Below, piece after piece: positions 24,543 to 35,500 of a stretch of DNA of 64,000 nucleotides. Below the pieces are notes generated by a model, which had not been told where the DNA came from, made no database searches, and saw nothing but the letters and a program-made list of their open reading frames with translations. This DNA comes from JANRIC01 sp033765345 (GTDB lineage Bacteria; Bacteroidota; Bacteroidia; Cytophagales; Microscillaceae): positions 16,563 to 80,562 of the forward strand of contig JANRIC010000185.1 of the NCBI GenBank assembly GCA_033765345.1, written 5' to 3'. Position numbers and translations under genes: made by a program. Position 1 is the stretch's first letter. Each line of letters starts with the position of its first letter.

Positions 24543-24651
24543 AATCATGATTAGGAAATAATGGTTATATTTTTAGAATTTATGCCTATGGTATCGATGT
24601 TATGACAAAATTAGTTAATTATAAACAATTTGAATAAAAAAAGCAAAAAAA

Positions 24652-25449
24652 TTATGCCAAGATAAACTGTGTCGGATTTATGATGAAATTGATGGAGGTT
24701 TTATTAAACTCGTCCGGTTGGTCAATATTAACCACATGCCCACAGTCCTTCAAGATAGCCAGGGCAGAATTTTTATGTACTTCTACCACTCTTTTGACCT
24801 GGGGCAAAAACATATAATCTTCCGCACCCATAATATACAGGGTCGGAATGGGTAATTCCTTTTCCCGGAAAAAGCGTAACAAGGGATTGACTTCACTGGT
24901 GAGCTGATACCAACGGATAAATTCCTTTTGATAGAGCCTTTTGGCTTCATTGATAAACATCAGTCGAGACCTTTGGTGGCGTTTGCTGGGCATAATTATC
25001 CAGGCAAAAAGGCTGTAAATCCACATATAAGGCACAAAACTTTTCAGCTTGTTGCCCAAATACATCAGGATTTTAGAGCGTATATTCAAACGAATCACAG
25101 CACCGCCCAGGGTCATCGACTTGATGCGGTCGGGCTGTAGCTCACCCAGGCTACGAATGATGATACTGGCCAGAGAAATCCCCACAAAATGTGCTTTTTG
25201 AATGCCATTATGGTCTAATACCTCAAGGATGTCTTTACTGATGTCTTTGAAAGTATATCTGTTTTTGAGATAATCCTGCAAGAAATGTTTGGAGCGTCCG
25301 TGCCCCCTCAGGTCCAGCAAAAGTACGTTGAAATATTGCCGGAAAGTACGAATTTGCTTGAACCATATAGAAGAACTACCTCCGGCGCCGTGAACAAACA
25401 CCACCCAGTCTTTTTCGGGAGACAATTCATATTTCTTGAAATATAACAT
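24652..25449 (-). CDS. Alpha/beta hydrolase
   Basis: 265 residues with the oxyanion motif FVHGAGGSSSIW (18-29), LLLDLRGHGRSK, nucleophile elbow VGISLAS (Ser92), and late acid and base in YIMGAEDYMF and CGHVVNIDQP. The catalytic triad is therefore complete. No signal peptide, so cytoplasmic. The cap domain is rich in Arg/Lys. Substrate not predictable: esterase or acyl hydrolase. Confidence 0.88.
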   Translation of the reverse strand: MLYFKKYELSPEKDWVVFVHGAGGSSSIWFKQIRTFRQYFNVLLLDLRGHGRSKHFLQDYLKNRYTFKDISKDILEVLDHNGIQKAHFVGISLASIIIRSLGELQPDRIKSMTLGGAVIRLNIRSKILMYLGNKLKSFVPYMWIYSLFAWIIMPSKRHQRSRLMFINEAKRLYQKEFIRWYQLTSEVNPLLRFFREKELPIPTLYIMGAEDYMFLPQVKRVVEVHKNSALAILKDCGHVVNIDQPDEFNKTSINFIINPTQFILA

Positions 25450-25522
25450 GATTTATCAGATTTTGAAGCATATCAATATACGTAAAAGTAAGAAAAAAAA
25501 GCAAATTTTAACAGAGAAGGAT

Positions 25523-26029
25523 TTATTCTGTACTCCAATAGTAACAATATACGCCTTTTTCGGTGAGTATTTTAATGAGTTCGGAGATAACTTCCTGTTT
25601 TTGGTGCTTTTTTGAGCCAACAATGATTACCAATAAATTGTTCAGATTATACTTTCGTTCTTTGTAAAGATCCATCTGGCCAAGCAGGCGATTGCGTTCA
25701 TTGCTTTTTTTGAGCTGGGCGGCAAGTTTGATTTCAATGCCCAGTTTGCCGTGTGCAATATCAATATCGATGCGGTCTTTAGCTCCTTTGATGCCGCCCA
25801 GGTAATATTGTGTGTGTACTTCTTCAAAGAAATGCAGCAGTTTATGAGCAAGTAGATTTTCCACCTCACTTTCACTCACATTATCCGGCAAAAAAGTATT
25901 TTCTTTAATTTTCTCCAAAATACCCAGCACATTGCGTAAAGACGGTATTTTTTTTCTTTTTTTGTACCAATGTATCAAATAATAAGAGATCCCGGCTGAA
26001 CCGATCAAAATGCTAATATCAAATATCAT
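25523..26029 (-). CDS. Membrane-anchored PD-(D/E)XK-like nuclease domain protein
   Basis: 168 residues. N-terminal hydrophobic segment (FDISILIGSAGISYYLIHWYKKRKK) followed by a soluble domain with KDRIDIDIAHGKLGIEIKLA (D...ExK) and a Q-containing helix NRLLGQMDLYKE, then strand NLLVIIVGS. This order is that of PD-(D/E)XK nucleases. No restriction-modification partner is adjacent. It could be a catalytically active nuclease or a DNA-binding relative. Confidence 0.55.
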   Translation of the reverse strand: MIFDISILIGSAGISYYLIHWYKKRKKIPSLRNVLGILEKIKENTFLPDNVSESEVENLLAHKLLHFFEEVHTQYYLGGIKGAKDRIDIDIAHGKLGIEIKLAAQLKKSNERNRLLGQMDLYKERKYNLNNLLVIIVGSKKHQKQEVISELIKILTEKGVYCYYWSTE

Positions 26030-26116
26030 TACCTCCGGCTATTAATTGGTTTTGTTAAATATGCTCAATTATTTTTCATGGATAGATTTAATTAGCAAGT
26101 TACCTTATTTTGATTT

Positions 26117-27034
26117 TTGAAACAAATAATTCACTATTTACAAAGGCATTTTCAGGAAAATAAGCATCCTGGATTGTATGGTGCTTGGATTTTGATGCTC
26201 ATTGCACTCATGACGGCTCGATATGCCTATCGGTGGGATCTTCAATGGGAGGGTTGGACTTTGAATTGGCTTTGGAAAATCTTGTTTTTCACCCTGCCTT
26301 TGGCGGCTACGATTGGGATGTTGGTATATTACCAAAAAAGCTTTTATATACTGAAAAAGCAAGATTTCCAGTGGCTTTGCCTCGGAATTTTATGCGTGCT
26401 TTGGGCGAATCAATACGCTTTGTGGTATAAATATTTTTTGCCGATACTTCCAGAATATGCCCAGTATTTTGTCGGAAAGCTTTGTTTTAATGTACACGTC
26501 AGCACATTTTATATCCTAATTCCTTGGTTATATGGTCGATTTCAAAACCCAGAATCTTACCAGAATTTTTATGGATTCACCCGAAAGGGCTTCAAACCCA
26601 GACCCTATATGCTGATGCTACTTGGGATGTTGCCGTTGTTGATTTGGGCATCTTTTCAGGAAGATTTCCTGGTTGCTTATCCACGCTACCGCCCTGGCTT
26701 ACTGGAAGTTAATACTGGTATCCCTTCCTGGCTTACGGTTTTGGTCTATGAAGCCAGTTATGTGCTTCAATTTGTGGCTTTGGAGATATTCTTTCGTGGA
26801 TTTATAGTCCTGAACTTGGGGCGATACCTGGGTAGTGGGGTGGTTTTCCCGATGGTGACGGTCTATATGCTGATCCATTTTTACAAACCATTGCCCGAAA
26901 CCATTGGCTCTATTCTAGGTGGTTATACCCTGGGGGTCATTGCCTGGTATTCTCGCAGTGTATGGGGAGGAATTTTGGTGCATATCGGCATTGCTTTATT
27001 GATGGAAGCACTGGCATTTTGGCAATTAGGCTAA
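26117..27034 (+). CDS. CPBP family intramembrane metalloprotease (CAAX-like)
   Basis: 305 residues with a TTG start; no ATG occurs before residue 27, and the first part (KQIIHYLQRHFQENKHPGLYG) looks coding. Multiple membrane segments. The CPBP motifs are visible late: ALEIFFRGFIVL (Glu and Arg), MLIHFYKPLPETIGSILGGYTLGVIAW and GGILVHIGIAL. These intramembrane proteases act on prenylated or bacteriocin-like peptides. The canonical EExxxR is here xExxxR. Confidence 0.85.
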   Translation: MKQIIHYLQRHFQENKHPGLYGAWILMLIALMTARYAYRWDLQWEGWTLNWLWKILFFTLPLAATIGMLVYYQKSFYILKKQDFQWLCLGILCVLWANQYALWYKYFLPILPEYAQYFVGKLCFNVHVSTFYILIPWLYGRFQNPESYQNFYGFTRKGFKPRPYMLMLLGMLPLLIWASFQEDFLVAYPRYRPGLLEVNTGIPSWLTVLVYEASYVLQFVALEIFFRGFIVLNLGRYLGSGVVFPMVTVYMLIHFYKPLPETIGSILGGYTLGVIAWYSRSVWGGILVHIGIALLMEALAFWQLG

Positions 27035-27347
27035 AGGAAACCTTAGCCGATAAAAATTCATTCTATCATATTGCTGCAAAAGAACACAAAAGTAAAATCT
27101 TTTGTATAGATCATTCCAACTAATAGAGGGCATCTTCAAAAAATTATTCTACCTTATTCTTGTAAATCCAAAAAAAATAATATCTTGATTTTGAAAACTT
27201 CAAAGTCCTAACAATATCTGGGTTTTGGCTATTGGGTTGTTTCTGTGATTTGATCAATAATAAGCAATCCCTACAACCCAACTGTCGAGACCGCTTGGTG
27301 GATGATAATTTTAAAAATTCTGATTTATTTTTACTAAAATAAGACGT
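27035..27347. other. Gene-free region of about 310 bases
   Basis: No open frame of note. It contains one inverted repeat, ttgggttgt (27232-27240) against acaacccaa (27273-27281), 32 bases apart, which could be a regulatory hairpin ahead of the GMC oxidoreductase. Confidence 0.45.
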
Positions 27348-29075
27348 ATGCAGATCAAAGTAAATCCAAAAGTATTTGATATAGCCATTATCGGGTCGGG
27401 GGCAGGAGGTGGGATGGCCGCCAAGATGCTCACCGAAGCCGGATTTGAGACCCTAGTCCTGGAAGCTGGGCCGGATTATGACTCTTCTAAAGGAGATATG
27501 TTCAAATGGCCTTATAATTCACCGCGTCGGGGTGCCGGTACACACCGCCCCTTTGGGGAGTTTGATGCCTGTTATGGAGGCTGGCAGATTGAGGGAGAAC
27601 CTTACACGACTATGCCAGGAACAAAATTTGACTGGTTTCGCGCCCGCATGTTCGGTGGTCGCACCAATCATTGGGGGCGTATTTCGCTTCGTTTTGGACC
27701 TTTGGATTTTAAGCGCAAGACTTTAGACGGGCTGGGGGACAATTGGCCGATTACGTATGAAGACATCAAACCCTATTATGACAAGGTAGATCGCCTGGTA
27801 GGCATTTTTGGTACCAAAGAAGGTATTTTGAATGAGCCAGATGGGATTTTTATGCCTCCTCCCAAACCTCGTGCTTATGAATTGCTCATCAAAAAAGCGG
27901 GCGATCAACTTAAAATTCCCGTGATTCCTTCAAGATTATCCATTCTTACACAACCTTTAAATGGCCGCCCGCCGTGTCATTATTGCGCTCAGTGCAATCG
28001 AGGCTGTAGCACGCATTCTAATTTTTCTTCGCCTTCGGTACTTTTTCCGGCTGCCAAAGCCAGTGGAAAACTCACACTGATTCTTCATGCAATGGCAAGA
28101 GAAGTGACTGTGGATAAATCGGGAAAGGCCGACGGCGTATCATATATAGATGTTTTGACAGGGCAAGAGCATCAGGTTAAAGCCAAAATCGTCATTCTGG
28201 CTGCAAGTGCCTGTTCTTCTGCCCGTATTTTGCTCAATTCCAAATCTACGCATCACCCCAACGGATTGGGTAATTCCAGCGGTGTAATGGGCAAATATCT
28301 AATGGATTCTACGGGAGCTTCTCTGGGAGGGTTTATTCCTTCACTCGTAGATTATATCCCTCATAATGAAGATGGGACAGGAGGTATGCACATGTACATT
28401 CCCTGGTGGTTGGATAATAAAACATTAGACTTCCCGCGTGGTTATCACATAGAATTATGGGGAGGTCGGCGTATGCCCTCGTATGGTTTTGGGGGAAATA
28501 TTCATCTTTATAATGCACTTTTGGGAGAAATTGACCAAAAAAAACGCAGCAATGGAGGCGGAGGTTATGGTGCAGCACTTAAGGAAGACTATCGTCGACT
28601 TTTCGGCTCGATTGTTGGTTTTTCAGGAAGAGGCGAAGCTATAGCTTTTGAAAGCAATTATTGCGAAATTGATCCCAATGTGGTAGATAAATTCGGTATC
28701 CCGGTATTAAGATTTAATTATAAATGGACTGATTACGAAATACTTCAGGCAAAGCACATGATGGATACCTTTGAAGAAATCATCCATACGATGGGTGGTA
28801 AGGTGCTGGGGCAAAAACCCGGCAAAGAAACTGAATATGGACTTTTGAACCCTGGGCGAATTATCCACGAAGTAGGCGTAACACGAATGGGCAAAGACCC
28901 CAAAACTTCAGTGCTGAACGAATTCTGTCAGTCGCACGATGTAAAAAACGTTTTTGTCGTTGACGGCGGTTCTTTTGTTTCTATGCCGGATAAAAACCCA
29001 ACTTGGACAATTCTGGCACTTTCTATGCGTACATCTGAGTATATCACCGACCAAATTAAAAAGCAAAACCTATGA
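27348..29075 (+). CDS. GMC family FAD-dependent oxidoreductase (gluconate 2-dehydrogenase catalytic-subunit type)
   Basis: 575 residues. FAD-binding GSGAGGGMAAKML (16-28) near the N-terminus, GGRTNHWGRISLRF, and C-terminal substrate-pocket segments HEVGVTRMG and VVDGGSFVSMPDKNPTWTI, including the GMC His/Asn pair. A Cys-rich motif CHYCAQCNRGC (Cys 210, 213, 216, 220) resembles an iron-sulfur site. It oxidises an alcohol, probably a sugar, passing electrons to a membrane acceptor. The stop overlaps the start of the next gene (ATGA). Confidence 0.9.
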   Translation: MQIKVNPKVFDIAIIGSGAGGGMAAKMLTEAGFETLVLEAGPDYDSSKGDMFKWPYNSPRRGAGTHRPFGEFDACYGGWQIEGEPYTTMPGTKFDWFRARMFGGRTNHWGRISLRFGPLDFKRKTLDGLGDNWPITYEDIKPYYDKVDRLVGIFGTKEGILNEPDGIFMPPPKPRAYELLIKKAGDQLKIPVIPSRLSILTQPLNGRPPCHYCAQCNRGCSTHSNFSSPSVLFPAAKASGKLTLILHAMAREVTVDKSGKADGVSYIDVLTGQEHQVKAKIVILAASACSSARILLNSKSTHHPNGLGNSSGVMGKYLMDSTGASLGGFIPSLVDYIPHNEDGTGGMHMYIPWWLDNKTLDFPRGYHIELWGGRRMPSYGFGGNIHLYNALLGEIDQKKRSNGGGGYGAALKEDYRRLFGSIVGFSGRGEAIAFESNYCEIDPNVVDKFGIPVLRFNYKWTDYEILQAKHMMDTFEEIIHTMGGKVLGQKPGKETEYGLLNPGRIIHEVGVTRMGKDPKTSVLNEFCQSHDVKNVFVVDGGSFVSMPDKNPTWTILALSMRTSEYITDQIKKQNL

Positions 29076-29704
29076 GCAAGATAAGCAGAAGAGATACCCT
29101 CAAATATACACTTTTGGCTGGAATTTCAGCCGGAATTTTACCAGGCTGTGACCCCAAATCAAATACCGAATCATCTACGCACGATCATATTCACGAATCC
29201 CGCGACGGCTTATTTGGGCTGAGTGAAGCAGATAAAGTGCTCCTTAAGCAAAAGTTTTTTACTTCCGAAGAAAAAGAAACCGTTCGGGTACTTGCCAATC
29301 TGATTATTCCGGCAGATGATCGATCCGGAGATGCCGAAAAAGCAGGAGTACCGGCGTTTATTGAGTTTATGATGTTGGATCAGCCTGATTTACAGACTCC
29401 TATGCGCGGAGGGCTTCGCTGGCTGGATAAAACCTGCCTAGATCAGTTTGAAAGATCATTTGCCAAATGTACCGAAAAACAGCAAAAAGAAATCCTGGAT
29501 CAGATCGCTTATCCCGAAATAGCAAAGCCTGAAATGAGTCAGGGTGTTGCTTTTTTCAATATGTTTCGCAATTTTGTAGCGACAGGGTTCTGGACAAGTA
29601 AAATGGGCATAGAAGACCTCGAGTATCAAGGCAATAAACCCAACAAGTGGGAAGGCGCACCCAAAGCCTGGCTCGAGAAACTTGGGCTCAGTGATGAAGC
29701 CTAA
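29072..29704 (+). CDS. Gluconate 2-dehydrogenase subunit 3 family protein
   Basis: 210 residues. N-terminus has a twin-arginine signal (SRRDTLKYTLLAGISAGILPGC) with a Cys suitable for lipidation. The domain VRVLANLIIPADDRSGDAEKAGVPAFIEFMM is the family hallmark. In known systems this subunit carries the flavoprotein across the membrane by the Tat pathway. The 4-base overlap with the GMC gene supports a two-subunit periplasmic dehydrogenase. No cytochrome c subunit gene is adjacent. Confidence 0.9.
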   Translation: MSKISRRDTLKYTLLAGISAGILPGCDPKSNTESSTHDHIHESRDGLFGLSEADKVLLKQKFFTSEEKETVRVLANLIIPADDRSGDAEKAGVPAFIEFMMLDQPDLQTPMRGGLRWLDKTCLDQFERSFAKCTEKQQKEILDQIAYPEIAKPEMSQGVAFFNMFRNFVATGFWTSKMGIEDLEYQGNKPNKWEGAPKAWLEKLGLSDEA

Positions 29705-29809
29705 ATGTTGGAAATCGGCTTTTAGCGTTAGGCATTGAAAATTAAAGACATTAAAAAAGGGCTTTTTAAAAGATTTAGACATAAATTTTATTATTGGATT
29801 TAGATAATT

Positions 29810-31705
29810 ATGGAAAAATTAACGCATCATTCAGCAGTCATCCTGTTGATTCAAATTAGTATTATGCTGCTTTTTGGACGGTTTTTGGCTGAAATTGTCA
29901 AAAAGTGGCAAGTTCCCGGAGTTATCGGTGAAATTATTGCCGGAGTGATTCTCGGACCCACCGTGATTGGATATTTGTTTCCAGAGTGGACAACCTTTTT
30001 GTTTCCCTTACACGGGCAATCTGCCGTAGTATTAAGCTCTTTTACCTTTGTAGCAGTCATACTGTTGCTCTTCACAGCTGGTTTTGAGGTCGAGTTTCAC
30101 TTAATATTTGCTCAAGGTTATCAAACCATCGTTACTAGCATTGCTGGTATTGTACTTTGTTTTGTTTTTGGATTTACGATTCCGATTTATTTTGATGACT
30201 GGATTCCTCCTCAAAAAACTCCTTGGTTTGTATTTTCGCTTTTTCTGGGTACGGCACTTTCTATCAGTGCCCTACCAGTCATCGCTCGTACCTTGATGGA
30301 TTTGAATTTGCTTAAATCCAAGATCGGAATGTTGATCATTTCTACGGCAATGGTGGAGGATTTTATTGGCTGGATGTTTTTTGCCATAGTGTTGGGTTTA
30401 ATCAATACTACAGAATTTGATCCTCTTGGTTTGCTGAAAACTGTATTTCTAACCATTATTTTCGCTGCTTTGGTGCTGGGAATCGGGCGTAGGTTTTTTG
30501 ACCGTATATTGCCCTTAATTAATAATCGTCTTTCTTTTCCTGGAGGAATCCTGGCTTTTTCTATTACGATGGGTTTGCTAGGGGCGGCTTTTACCGAATT
30601 TGCGGGGATTCACGCCATTTTTGGGGCCTTTATTGTAGGAGTAGCTCTTTCAGACTCCATCCACATGAGCAAAAAAACCAAACAAATTATCCATGATTTT
30701 GTAGATAATGTGTTTGCACCCCTGTTTTTTGTGTCCATTGGTCTGACGGTGAATTTTATAGATAATTTTGATTTCTACCTGAGTGCACTCATTCTCGTGA
30801 TTGCTTTACTTGGGAAAATTATCGGTTGTGGGCTTGGGGCTTTGATGGGCGGATTTACTTTTAGAGAATCGCTTGCAGTCGGTTTTGGGATGAGTGCTCG
30901 CGGTGCTATGGAAATTATTCTGGCTTCCTTAGCGCTACAAGCTGGGGTGATTGATCATACCATATTTGTGGCTTTGGTAGTCATGGCCCTGCTGACCAGC
31001 ATCATTGCCGGGCAGTCTTTAAAGTGGATTTTGCCCCAAAAAGTACGCAATGCCTCTACCTCCAACGGTTATATCATTTTTGGCAATAATGAAATCGGTC
31101 AATGGCTTGCCCAGTATCTCTCCAAAAGAAAAATTCCGGTGCTTCTGGCGGATCATCAAAAACCCAAACTGACCAAATCTAAAATCGATTTAGTGGCTAC
31201 TTATTTTGGGAATTTGCTAGATAAAAGAAACTTGGAAAAATTGGATTTAACACGTTATGGAAAACTTTTGGCTGTATCCGAAGATGAAGACCTGAACGAA
31301 GCAGTGTGTAATTTTATGGCGTATGAATTCGGCGAAAAAAACATCTACCGACTCATTAGCCGCAAGGAGTCCAAATCATCCAGCTTATCTTTACCCCAAA
31401 ATCTATTATTCAGAGGGATGCACTGGCATTTTAAATATATTGCCAAATTGCTTAATAAAAGGGATAAACTTATTTTTCAATCTCTGAAGTTCGAGACTTA
31501 TGAAGAACTTGATAAGTTTATTATGTTGCATAATAATCGAAGGAAGGTACTGCCTTTGTTTATTGTCCATAACAAAGATGAGTTCGAGCCAGTATCTTCT
31601 CACGAAATGCACGTTCACCCGGGCTGTGAATTGGTCTATGTGGATGTACCCAAAGAATTGCCTCAATCTGTCAAACCTAAACTGGAAGGAGTTTCCTCAA
31701 CCTAA
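29810..31705 (+). CDS. Kef-type cation:proton antiporter (CPA2 family)
   Basis: 631 residues. About 12 membrane segments in residues 1-400 with family motifs (GVIGEIIAGVILGPTVIGYLF, LFTAGFEVEF, FGMSARGAMEIILA). A soluble C-terminal domain from about 415 begins with GYIIFGNNEIGQWLAQYL, a TrkA-N/RCK-like Rossmann start, and continues to about 520. It exchanges K+ or Na+ for H+ at the inner membrane; the RCK domain suggests nucleotide gating. No partner subunit seen. Confidence 0.88.
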   Translation: MEKLTHHSAVILLIQISIMLLFGRFLAEIVKKWQVPGVIGEIIAGVILGPTVIGYLFPEWTTFLFPLHGQSAVVLSSFTFVAVILLLFTAGFEVEFHLIFAQGYQTIVTSIAGIVLCFVFGFTIPIYFDDWIPPQKTPWFVFSLFLGTALSISALPVIARTLMDLNLLKSKIGMLIISTAMVEDFIGWMFFAIVLGLINTTEFDPLGLLKTVFLTIIFAALVLGIGRRFFDRILPLINNRLSFPGGILAFSITMGLLGAAFTEFAGIHAIFGAFIVGVALSDSIHMSKKTKQIIHDFVDNVFAPLFFVSIGLTVNFIDNFDFYLSALILVIALLGKIIGCGLGALMGGFTFRESLAVGFGMSARGAMEIILASLALQAGVIDHTIFVALVVMALLTSIIAGQSLKWILPQKVRNASTSNGYIIFGNNEIGQWLAQYLSKRKIPVLLADHQKPKLTKSKIDLVATYFGNLLDKRNLEKLDLTRYGKLLAVSEDEDLNEAVCNFMAYEFGEKNIYRLISRKESKSSSLSLPQNLLFRGMHWHFKYIAKLLNKRDKLIFQSLKFETYEELDKFIMLHNNRRKVLPLFIVHNKDEFEPVSSHEMHVHPGCELVYVDVPKELPQSVKPKLEGVSST

Positions 31706-31723
31706 ATATCTTAGGCTAATTTT

Positions 31724-32290
31724 ATGAATTTAAATCATTCGGAAATCACTAGGCAAATGTTTTTGTCTTTATCCTGGGAGCCTGAGCCCCATTGGAGCTT
31801 TTACAAAAAATATCTTCTTGAGTACGGATTTGAATTACACCAAGCCGCCGAAGATTTTTTTAATCGGTATAGCGATTTAGAGATTTATTACCCCATCCCT
31901 GAAATCATGCAAAACCCTGATTTTCAGAATCAACTGCTTGAATCCGGTATCCGAGATGAAGCGCAAATTCAGGAAATGCTGGATGAATGGTATCAGCAAT
32001 CTTTTACATTTGGTACAACTGACATCCAATACGCAAAAATTTATGGGATCAATCTACGAGAATATTACGAATGGGAAAATAAACAATTTTTACCGGTAGG
32101 TAGCTTGGATATACAATATGGTCAAAACCCAGTCTGGTCTTTGGTCTATCTGAGTAAAGAAAGAGAGGTACTTATTCCTGATTTGAGTACACAGGAAGCA
32201 AAACTACGCTATGCTTCCCCAGATATTTTTTTTGGTAAAATCGCCGAAGAATTTGTACTTGGGAAGAGATGCTTGTTCGATTTAGGTTAA
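31724..32290 (+). CDS. SUKH-3-like protein (possible immunity protein)
   Basis: 188 residues. Pattern GFELHQAAEDFFNRYSDLEI (hydrophobic helix ending at a conserved aromatic/acidic turn), FLPVGSLDIQYGQNPVWSLVYLSKEREVLI, then a late IAEEFVLG resembles SUKH-3 domains, which often serve as immunity proteins for secreted toxins. It starts 18 bases after the antiporter gene. No toxin is adjacent. The assignment rests on pattern only. Confidence 0.45.
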   Translation: MNLNHSEITRQMFLSLSWEPEPHWSFYKKYLLEYGFELHQAAEDFFNRYSDLEIYYPIPEIMQNPDFQNQLLESGIRDEAQIQEMLDEWYQQSFTFGTTDIQYAKIYGINLREYYEWENKQFLPVGSLDIQYGQNPVWSLVYLSKEREVLIPDLSTQEAKLRYASPDIFFGKIAEEFVLGKRCLFDLG

Positions 32291-32585
32291 GTATTTGATT
32301 ACCAAAAAGTATAATTTATTGAAAAAACTGTCTTAAACCTATTTTTTCTTGTCTATTTCATGGTTTTTAATTAAAATTGGAGTTCAAAATACATCGTTGT
32401 ACCGCCTTATTTGCAGATAAAGATCGTTTTTAAAACTGATCATTTTTCATAGTCATAGTGGTTTTGAAATTTTATGGATGCAATTTATCTAAAATTAGGC
32501 GAGTTAATCCTTATAAATTTTGAAAATTACACACACGTTGTTATAGAAATTGTAAAGCTTCAACCTTTCTAAGCAATGGAACAAA

Positions 32586-35500
32586 ATGGATAATTATCTT
32601 AAAAATGAACTTTATAATCTTATCCGCAGAGATGAAACTATTTTTGACTTCATCCAAGAAGAAGCATTAAGAGGATTCTGTTATTTGGATTTGGAAAAAA
32701 ATCACTTTTGGATGAATCCAAAGCTTAAAATGGTCTTGGGTTATGTCTCCAACAATACTTTGGAGGGTTTGACTTGGAAGGATTTTATCCATCCTGAGGA
32801 TTTTGTACAGCTTAAGCAAAGCTTACAGGAAACGCATTTTTCTCATCAGGTTTTTGATCACAATTTACAATGCTTACATCAAGAAGGCTATTTTATTCGC
32901 CTGCAAGGGAAAAGTAAGGTGTTTTTCTCGGATTCAAATACCCCCCATCGCCTTCTTATAGCCCATGCCGAAATCAGCATGGACGCTCGATCTGTTGTTA
33001 CCAAAAATGTTTTTGAAGACTTTTTTGAGCGTTCCGGCGAATTACTCAGCATAGCTACTCCTGAGGGCAGATTCGTCAAAATCAACCAGGCTTGGGAAAA
33101 AACCCTGGGTTATACCATAGAGGATCTTAATTATGGCAAGTTTCTGGATTTAATCCACCCCGATGATATGGAGGCTACCTTAAAAGCTATTCGAGAAGTG
33201 ACAGAAGGCAAGGAAATCCGAGACTTTATCAACCGCTATCGGCACAAAGACGGCTCTTACCGCACCATAGAATGGCAAAGTATCGTCCGGGAAGATTTGG
33301 TATACTCTATCTCCAGAGATATTACCGAGAAGGTTCAAACAGAGAAAAAGCTCAAAAACAATGAAGAAATATTTCATAATATTACCAAAAGCCTCCCCTG
33401 TACCATTTTTCAATATCAGTTATTCCCTGACGGTAAGGACAAAATATTGTTTGTTAGCCGAGGTGAAGAACTCCTTCATCCGGTAGACCCTACCGAAGTT
33501 CTTAAACAGTCCGATATAATCTGGGCGACTATTCTCCCAGAAGATATACCTCATCTGCGGAATTCTATTTTGGAATCAGCCCAAAATCTGAGCTTTTGGC
33601 GATGCGAGTGGCGTACCCGAGGCCTTGATGGCTCGATCAAGTGGATTCTTGGGCAGGGTACTCCAAAAATGTTAGAAGATGGTAGCGTAATCTGGAACAC
33701 GCTTTCCTTAGACATTACAGAGACAAAAAAAATCCTTGAAGAAAAAACCAAAACCTATGATTTGCTTCACAACCTCATGGATTCTATGGCAGACGGTTTT
33801 GTAGCCCTGGATAAAAATTGGATTTATACCTATGTCAATGCAAGTGCTGGTAACATGTTGGGCAGAAACCCCAAGGATTTGATAGGAAAAAATATCTGGG
33901 TTGAATTTCCCGAAGGTATTGGACTGCCTTTTTATCATCATTATCACCAGGCTGTTAAAACACAGACCGCTTTTAATTTTGAGGAATACTTCGAACCCTG
34001 GGACCGTTGGTTTGAGAACCGATTATTTCCTACCGAGGAGGGTTTATCCATCTTTTTTCAGGATATTACCTCTCGTAAAAAACTGGAACTTCAGATACAA
34101 GAGCAAAATTTTTTGCTAAAAGGCATTATTGAAAGCTCTGAAGACCCTATATTCTCGGTCAATACTACCTACCGATATACAAGCTTTAACGAAGCACATC
34201 GCCTAGCCTTGAAGAAAATCTACGGCACCGAGGTCAGACTGGGCGAAATCAGCCTGGATTTTATAACTGATAATCAGGAAAGAATGCACGCAAAAGATAA
34301 ATTGGATCGTGCCTTGATGGGAGAACACTTGGTGGAAGAGAACATCTTTGGTTTGGCTGATTTAGAAAGAAGATACTATAAAGTCTCCCATAGACCTATC
34401 TGGGATGATCAAGGAAATATACAGGGTGTATCCATTTTTGCCTATGATACTACCCAAGAGAAAATCATCACACAACAACTCATTGCCAGCCAAGAACGAT
34501 TCCAGGCTTTGGTGGAGCATAGCAAGGATATTTTTATTCTCACTCACCCCCATCAATTGATTTATGTAAGCCCCAACATCAAAGAAATATTGGGCTATAC
34601 CGCCGAAGAGTTTGCACAGATTCATCCCGAAGATATTATTCACCCCGATGACTTACCCATGCGATGGAGCGAGTTGCAAGCACCAGGTTCATCCCTAAGT
34701 CTGGAATATCAAATTTTACACAAAAATGGGCAATGGCGTTATATAGAAGCCTTCGGGAAGAATCTACACCACCTTGAGCATATCAATGCTATGGTATTTA
34801 ATCTGAGGGATATTAGCGAACGCAAAGAATATGAGCAGGAAATTATACAAAAGAACCGAGACCTTGCCGCCTCCGAAGAAGAACTCAGAATATCTGAAGA
34901 AGAACTCAAAGCCAATATAGAAGAACTTCTTGTAGTACAGGCAGAACTCAAAACTCAAAAAACTGCCCTGGAGGTCAGCGAAGAAAAATACCGAAAAGTC
35001 GTCGAGAATCAAACTGATTTTGTACTCCTGTCTTTCCCAGATACTACAATCAGTTTTGCCAATCAACCCCTGGCAGAGGCATTGGGTATATCTCTCTCGG
35101 AGATCATTGGCAAAAAATGGGTCGATTTTGCATCAGTTGAAGACCTGAGTTTTGTGGAAAATAAAATTGCTCTCCTATCATCCAGTGATGATTTTTTTAT
35201 CTGGGAAAACAGAGACCAACGTGCAGGTGGGCAATGGGGCTGGACGCAGTGGGTCAATCAGGGATTTTTTGATACCCATGGCAAATTACTCCAAATACAA
35301 TCCGTAGGGCGTGATATTACCGAACTAAAACACATCCAAGAAGCCCTCAGCACCTCCGAATCAGAAGCCAGAGCACTGGCCCGAATGTATAAATCCATCC
35401 TGGATAGCCAGGCTGTTTATGTAATCAAAACTGATCTGCAAGGCTTTTATACCTTTGTGAATGATTATTTCAAGGAGAAATTCGGGTATTTAGGTGATTT

